This document shows, piece by piece, positions 22,086-26,832 of a stretch of 26,832 nt of DNA. The stretch lies in the NCBI GenBank assembly GCA_009731375.1, contig BJOX01000252.1, forward strand, positions 397,683 to 424,514, read 5' to 3'. The notes below the pieces were generated by a model. That model saw nothing but the letters and a program-made list of their open reading frames with translations. It did not search any database and had not been told where the DNA came from. Each line of letters starts with the position of its first letter. Position 1 is the stretch's first letter. The position numbers and the translations under genes are program-made. The DNA comes from Paulinella micropora (Eukaryota > Cercozoa > Imbricatea > Euglyphida).

Positions 22086-22090
22086 TGTAG

Positions 22091-22117
22091 GTGGGTATGT
22101 TTGTTATAAAGTCGAGA
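22091..22117 (+). pseudogene. Broken upstream copy of exon 17
   Basis: After the acceptor tatctgtag it reads VGMFVIKSR, similar to the start of exon 17 (VGMFLSSGE). It then enters (ACAT)n through gtacat. Confidence 0.65.
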
Positions 22118-22330
22118 GTACATACAAACAAACAAACATACATACATACATACATACATACATACATAAATACATAAATACATACATACATAAATACATA
22201 CATACATACATACGTACGTACGTACGTACATATATACATACATACATACATACATACATACATACATACGTATGTACCTACGTACATACATACATACATA
22301 CATACATGCATACATACATACATACACACA
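22118..22330. repeat. (ACAT)n with TACG
   Basis: A tetranucleotide block between the broken and intact exon 17 copies. Confidence 0.96.
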
Positions 22331-22337
22331 CGCGTAG

Positions 22338-22395
22338 GTTGGTATGTTTTTATCGAGTGGAGAGGGCGACGAGCTCAAGTCTCATACCAGGCTAG
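22338..22395 (+). CDS. Exon 17
   Basis: The acceptor is cgcgtag and the donor gtgcat; 58 nt, phase 0 in, phase 1 out, reading VGMFLSSGEGDELKSHTRL plus G. Its 3' part and donor are repeated downstream at 22476 and 22577. Function unrecognised. Confidence 0.68.
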
Positions 22396-22659
22396 GTGCA
22401 TCACACATCACACCCAGATCACTCACACATCATCACACATCACACACACATCACACACACATCACACACACGCAGAGAGAGGGCGACGAGCTCAAGTCTC
22501 ATACCAGACTAGGTGCTCACACATCACTCACACACACACATCACACATCACACATCACACACACACGCAGAGAGAGAGAGAGGGCGACGAGCTCAAGTCT
22601 CATACCAGACTAGGTGCGCACACATCACACACCACACACATCACACACACGCAGAGAGG
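22360..22659 (+). repeat. Tandem repeat of the exon-17 3' end with CACA/TCACA spacers
   Basis: The block gagagggcgacgagctcaag, continuing tctcataccagRctaggtgc, occurs three times at spacings of 117 and 101 bp (GGGCGACGAG at 22364, 22481 and 22582). A fourth unit begins at 22651 (gcagagagg) where the N run starts. Copies 2 and 3 are preceded by an acceptor-like cgcag and keep the GT donor. Confidence 0.88.
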
Positions 22660-23564
22660 NNNNNNNNNNNNNNNNNNNNNNNNNNNNNNNNNNNNNNNNN
22701 NNNNNNNNNNNNNNNNNNNNNNNNNNNNNNNNNNNNNNNNNNNNNNNNNNNNNNNNNNNNNNNNNNNNNNNNNNNNNNNNNNNNNNNNNNNNNNNNNNNN
22801 NNNNNNNNNNNNNNNNNNNNNNNNNNNNNNNNNNNNNNNNNNNNNNNNNNNNNNNNNNNNNNNNNNNNNNNNNNNNNNNNNNNNNNNNNNNNNNNNNNNN
22901 NNNNNNNNNNNNNNNNNNNNNNNNNNNNNNNNNNNNNNNNNNNNNNNNNNNNNNNNNNNNNNNNNNNNNNNNNNNNNNNNNNNNNNNNNNNNNNNNNNNN
23001 NNNNNNNNNNNNNNNNNNNNNNNNNNNNNNNNNNNNNNNNNNNNNNNNNNNNNNNNNNNNNNNNNNNNNNNNNNNNNNNNNNNNNNNNNNNNNNNNNNNN
23101 NNNNNNNNNNNNNNNNNNNNNNNNNNNNNNNNNNNNNNNNNNNNNNNNNNNNNNNNNNNNNNNNNNNNNNNNNNNNNNNNNNNNNNNNNNNNNNNNNNNN
23201 NNNNNNNNNNNNNNNNNNNNNNNNNNNNNNNNNNNNNNNNNNNNNNNNNNNNNNNNNNNNNNNNNNNNNNNNNNNNNNNNNNNNNNNNNNNNNNNNNNNN
23301 NNNNNNNNNNNNNNNNNNNNNNNNNNNNNNNNNNNNNNNNNNNNNNNNNNNNNNNNNNNNNNNNNNNNNNNNNNNNNNNNNNNNNNNNNNNNNNNNNNNN
23401 NNNNNNNNNNNNNNNNNNNNNNNNNNNNNNNNNNNNNNNNNNNNNNNNNNNNNNNNNNNNNNNNNNNNNNNNNNNNNNNNNNNNNNNNNNNNNNNNNNNN
23501 NNNNNNNNNNNNNNNNNNNNNNNNNNNNNNNNNNNNNNNNNNNNNNNNNNNNNNNNNNNNNNNN
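22660..23564. other. Assembly gap (N, 905)
   Basis: The gap starts inside the exon-17 tandem array and ends in 25 G, so true length and content are unknown and exons could be hidden here. Confidence 0.99.
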
Positions 23565-23693
23565 GGGGGGGGGGGGGGGGGGGGGGGGGAGATGAGAGAG
23601 AGAGAGAGAGATCCAGAGAAAGAGAGAGAGAGAGGGATGCGATGAGATGAGAGGGAGAGAGAGAGACAGAGAGAGAGGGATGAGATGAGATGA

Positions 23694-23736
<43 letters not shown>
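23565..23736. repeat. Poly-G(25) and (GA)n
   Basis: A G run at the gap edge, then GA dinucleotides with GATGAGAT insertions up to exon 18. Confidence 0.93.
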
Positions 23737-23738
<2 letters not shown>

Positions 23739-23789
23739 GCGTGAAGGATCACACATCACGGTATGAGCCTGACGGAAAGAGGGTCTATG
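23733..23789 (+). CDS. Exon 18 (tentative)
   Basis: After a long (GA)n tract, an AG acceptor and a gtatta donor bracket a segment that is phase 1 in and out, as needed between exons 17 and 19. It reads CVKDHTSRYEPDGKRVY before the G that joins exon 19. Acceptor choice among repeated AGs is arbitrary. Another frame downstream (YYERAIDKNGVYHL) is also open, so a frameshift within a longer exon is an alternative. Confidence 0.45.
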
Positions 23790-23960
23790 GTATTATGAGC
23801 GTGCGATCGATAAGAACGGTGTCTACCACCTAAGTTCGCAGAGCGAAGTGGAGGGTAGACTACGTGGCCAACCCTCCCATGTGCTGATTACCATCTTAGG
23901 ACAAATCATACATGTATCAATATGACGCATAGTACAACGTGGTGTGTCATCATGATGTAG
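23790..23960 (+). other. Unique sequence after exon 18, partly open reading frame
   Basis: A 44-codon open frame here reads YYERAIDKNGVYHLSSQSE and continues to a TGA near 23922. It is out of frame with exon 18. A nested hairpin lies at 23821-23860. Coding status undecided. Confidence 0.4.
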
Positions 23961-24019
23961 GTAAGATGTTCAAAGCCTGGCGAGATGGCTCGGGATGACG
24001 ACCAAGTCTTTAATATGAT
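23961..24019 (+). pseudogene. Broken copy 1 of exon 19
   Basis: The sequence gatgtag then GTAAGATGTTCAAAGCCTGG matches exon 19 with a one-base insertion that shifts the frame. Similarity continues through GGATGACGACCAAGTCTTT and ends in taatatgatac before (AAT)n. There is no donor. Confidence 0.82.
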
Positions 24020-24021
24020 AC

Positions 24022-24070
<49 letters not shown>

Positions 24071-24074
24071 TAAT
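24022..24074. repeat. (AAT)n
   Basis: A trinucleotide run between exon-19 relic 1 and SINE copy 2. Confidence 0.97.
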
Positions 24075-25124
24075 AGTGTATCTCCTGCCAATTGCTGAGC
24101 CAAAAGGCCATGTGCATCCAGTCCTCCATTCCATAAGGAAAGTCTCCACACCAATCGGTGGAATAAAGGAAGTGACGGCATANNNNNNNNNNNNNNNNNN
24201 NNNNNNNNNNNNNNNNNNNNNNNNNNNNNNNNNNNNNNNNNNNNNNNNNNNNNNNNNNNNNNNNNNNNNNNNNNNNNNNNNNNNNNNNNNNNNNNNNNNN
24301 NNNNNNNNNNNNNNNNNNNNNNNNNNNNNNNNNNNNNNNNNNNNNNNNNNNNNNNNNNNNNNNNNNNNNNNNNNNNNNNNNNNNNNNNNNNNNNNNNNNN
24401 NNNNNNNNNNNNNNNNNNNNNNNNNNNNNNNNNNNNNNNNNNNNNNNNNNNNNNNNNNNNNNNNNNNNNNNNNNNNNNNNNNNNNNNNNNNNNNNNNNNN
24501 NNNNNNNNNNNNNNNNNNNNNNNNNNNNNNNNNNNNNNNNNNNNNNNNNNNNNNNNNNNNNNNNNNNNNNNNNNNNNNNNNNNNNNNNNNNNNNNNNNNN
24601 NNNNNNNNNNNNNNNNNNNNNNNNNNNNNNNNNNNNNNNNNNNNNNNNNNNNNNNNNNNNNNNNNNNNNNNNNNNNNNNNNNNNNNNNNNNNNNNNNNNN
24701 NNNNNNNNNNNNNNNNNNNNNNNNNNNNNNNNNNNNNNNNNNNNNNNNNNNNNNNNNNNNNNNNNNNNNNNNNNNNNNNNNNNNNNNNNNNNNNNNNNNN
24801 NNNNNNNNNNNNNNNNNNNNNNNNNNNNNNNNNNNNNNNNNNNNNNNNNNNNNNNNNNNNNNNNNNNNNNNNNNNNNNNNNNNNNNNNNNNNNNNNNNNN
24901 NNNNNNNNNNNNNNNNNNNNNNNNNNNNNNNNNNNNNNNNNNNNNNNNNNNNNNNNNNNNNNNNNNNNNNNNNNNNNNNNNNNNNNNNNNNNNNNNNNNN
25001 NNNNNNNNNNNNNNNNNNNNNNNNNNNNCGGTATGTTCAATGAAAATACTGGTGGCACCGACGGGAATCGAACTGGCGACAGGGCCCAGATGGTAGAACT
25101 TGACCACTGGGCTATCACGGTGTC
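24075..25124 (-). mobile_element. tRNA-derived SINE-like element, copy 2 (interrupted by gap)
   Basis: The minus-strand head at 25124-25054 differs from copy 1 at several positions but keeps the A box TAGCCCAGTGG and B box AGTTCGATTCC. The end of the body (24182 to 24075) resembles copy 1. Most of the interior is an N run of unreliable length. (AAT)n lies on both sides (24022-24074 and 25127-25300). Confidence 0.68.
24183..25028. other. Assembly gap (N, 846)
   Basis: Lies inside SINE copy 2. Confidence 0.99.
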
Positions 25125-25126
25125 CA

Positions 25127-25211
25127 AATAATAATAATAATAATAATGATAATAATAATAATAATTCTAATAATAATAATAATAATAATGATAATAATAA
25201 TAATAATAATG

Positions 25212-25286
<75 letters not shown>

Positions 25287-25300
25287 GTAATAATAATACA
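25127..25300. repeat. (AAT)n with GAT variants
   Basis: A long trinucleotide run between the SINE head and exon-19 relic 2. Confidence 0.97.
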
Positions 25301-25387
25301 TGTCGCCATATGATATATAATACAATACATAATGTATCATGTATCAATATGATGCATAGTACTACGTGGTGTGTCATCATGATGTAG

Positions 25388-25443
25388 GTAAGATGTTCAT
25401 CAAAGTCTGTCGAGATGGTGGAGGATGACGACCACGTCTTTAA
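25388..25443 (+). pseudogene. Broken copy 2 of exon 19
   Basis: It has the same acceptor and beginning as exon 19, with indels (TTCATCAAAGTCTGTCG) that lead to an in-frame stop, and it ends taatatgatac like copy 1. About 50 bp upstream is also shared with copy 1 (catgtatcaatatgaYgcat to catcatgatgtag). Confidence 0.82.
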
Positions 25444-25481
25444 TATGATACACAAAAATACGTGATGTCATCATGATGTAG

Positions 25482-25555
25482 GTAAGATGTTTAAGCCTGG
25501 CGAGATGGTAGAGGATGAAGACCACTTCTTTGACCGAGACCCACAGTGCTTCCAG
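25482..25555 (+). CDS. Exon 19
   Basis: The acceptor is tcatgatgtag and the donor CAG|gtaact; 74 nt, phase 1 in, phase 0 out. It starts KMFKPGEMVEDEDHFF and ends DRDPQCFQ; the first GT completes Gly with the previous exon. It is the last and only complete member of three copies. Acidic; no domain recognised. Confidence 0.75.
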
Positions 25556-26475
25556 GTAACTACCTACCTACCTACCTCACCTACCTACCTACCTACCTAC
25601 CTACCTACCTACCTACCTACCTTACGTACCTACCTACCTTACCTACCTACGTACCTGACCTTACCTACCTACCTACCTGACCTTACCTGACCTCCTACCT
25701 ACCTACCTACCTACCTACCTACTAACCTTACCTACCTACCTACCTACCTACCTACCTACCTACCTACCTACCTACCTACCTACCTACCTTACCTACCTAC
25801 CTACCTACCTACCTACCNNNNNNNNNNNNNNNNNNNNNNNNNNNNNNNNNNNNNNNNNNNNNNNNNNNNNNNNNNNNNNNNNNNNNNNNNNNNNNNNNNN
25901 NNNNNNNNNNNNNNNNNNNNNNCTTACCTACCTACCTACCTACCTACCTACCTACCTACCTACCTACCTACCTACCCACCTACCTACCTACCTACCCACC
26001 TACCTACCTACCTACCTACCTACCTACCTACCAACCTTACCCTACCTGCCTACCTACCTACATACCTACCTACCTACTTACCTACCTACCTACCTACCTA
26101 CCTACCTACCTACCTTACTTACCTACCTACCTACCTACCTACCTGCCTGCCTGCCTACCTGCCTATCTTACCTACCTACCTACCTACCTACCTACCTACC
26201 TACCTTACCTTATCTTACCTACCTACTACCTACCTACTACCTACCTTACCTTACCTACCTTACCTTACCTACCTACCTACCTACCTACCTACCTACCTAC
26301 CTTACCTACCTACCTTACCTACCTTACCTACCTACCTTACCTACCTACCTACCTTACCTACCTACCTACCTACCTACCTACCTACCTACCTACCTTACCT
26401 ACCTACCTACCTACCTTACCTACCTACCTACCTACCTACTTCTACCAACCCACCTACCTACCTACCTACCTACCT
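25556..26475 (+). repeat. (CCTA)n array with gap 25818-25922
   Basis: About 0.9 kb of CCTA with frequent CCTTA pentamers. The first bases of intron 19 (gtaact) belong to it. 105 N interrupt it. No exon is visible inside. Confidence 0.97.
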
Positions 26476-26564
26476 AGTGTCCTCCGATACGCAGCGCTGC
26501 TAGACTAAACAAACATATCTCTGCTGATCTTCGCTTGGTGTGAAGCACACCTATTATCCTGCAG

Positions 26565-26595
26565 GCGTGGTATGCTGAACTGGCGTCGGCACGGC

Positions 26596-26597
<2 letters not shown>
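26565..26597 (+). CDS. Exon 20 (3' end missing or obscured)
   Basis: A convincing intron end precedes it (ctagactaaac branch-like motif, then attatcctgcag). Phase 0 in, it reads AWYAELASARL. It then runs into (TCTA)n with no GT nearby, followed by the dispersed element at 26655. It may itself be a broken upstream copy like those of other exons, with the intact exon beyond the window. Confidence 0.45.

Positions 26598-26653
<56 letters not shown>
26598..26653 (+). repeat. (TCTA)n
   Basis: A short tetranucleotide run between exon 20 and dispersed element copy B. Confidence 0.97.
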
Positions 26654-26654
<1 letters not shown>

Positions 26655-26655
<1 letters not shown>

Positions 26656-26832
26656 GGGTGCCATCTGTCGACAGACAGAGAATTAGGGGATGGTGTGGGT
26701 GTGCTGGGCCCGTGGTGGGGTGCCTTATGTGTGCCTAGCCATACGCCCATAAGTCACATGCCGAAATAGCGACGGGAAGCACAATCCTGTTCCCTCAAGG
26801 TGCCCTTTCTCGCTTGTTGAGCCCGGAATAAA
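26655..26832. mobile_element. Unclassified dispersed element, copy B (runs off window)
   Basis: It matches 3453-3630 with three substitutions and begins directly at the edge of (TCTA)n. It continues past the window end, so its far boundary is unknown. Confidence 0.85.

Noticed and set aside
22641-23759. ORFs spanning N runs
   Set aside because: They consist of unknown bases with repeat-derived ends.

Overview
This is eukaryotic nuclear DNA dominated by simple-sequence repeats. Tetranucleotides (TCTA, TCCA, CCTA, GATA, ATGT), trinucleotides (TTC, CTA, AAT, ATT), pentanucleotides and dinucleotides cover most of it. It also has four runs of N, spliceosomal GT-AG exon boundaries, a non-LTR retrotransposon and tRNA-derived SINE-like elements. 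I cannot name the species. The repeat load, the microexons and an EF-hand plus SH2 protein would suit a large-genome protist (for example an amoebozoan-like lineage) or another opisthokont/amoebozoan-grade eukaryote. That is inference.

The main content is hidden between the repeats. On the plus strand I could read 20 short exons (about 27-74 nt) from about 2808 to beyond 26597, each ending at AG and GT borders. Almost all exon junctions chain in compatible codon phase. Joined, they encode about 335 residues: a helical FWxxxFG segment, a complete canonical EF-hand whose E helix, Ca loop and F helix sit on three exons, an SH2 domain spread over seven or eight exons, and an unrecognised C-terminal part. 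The EF-hand followed directly by SH2, together with the FWxxxFG segment, resembles the N-terminal tyrosine-kinase-binding region of Cbl proteins. Coding sequence is only about 4% of the gene span; the introns are nearly pure microsatellite.

Many of these exons are accompanied by one or more broken copies. In most cases the broken copy lies upstream and keeps the splice acceptor and the 5' part of the exon, then dissolves into microsatellite, while the last copy is complete with a donor. This is clearest for the exons at 5111, 14978, 16973 (eight copies), 19679 (three), 22338 and 25482 (three). A few copies lie downstream (EF-hand loop at 13275, 3' exon end at 2945).

Mobile DNA: a 5'-truncated restriction-like-endonuclease LINE (5728-about 9303, one long open reading frame with RT, a Cys/His knuckle and a PD-(D/E)XK nuclease) lies in intron 3. 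A second copy, only its last 1 kb and differing at three positions, lies in intron 15 (19863-about 20877). Both are bounded on each side by (TCTA)n. A different unclassified dispersed element (3453-3914, and 26655 to the window end) is also bounded by (TCTA)n. Two minus-strand SINE-like elements with a tRNA-like head are bounded by (AAT)n (307-547 and 24075-25124).

Region by region: 1-640 SINE and unknown repeat; 655-2800 giant pyrimidine tract; 2808-5182 exons 1-3; 5728-9303 LINE; 9329 exon 4; 9367-11375 CTA/TAG array; 11601-15579 exons 5-9; 16010-17021 exon-10 array; 17070-17700 TTTC/GATA; 17809-19735 exons 11-15; 19863-20877 second LINE copy; 21886-22395 exons 16-17; 22660-25030 gaps, exon 18 and SINE; 25482 exon 19; 25556-26475 CCTA array; 26565 exon 20.
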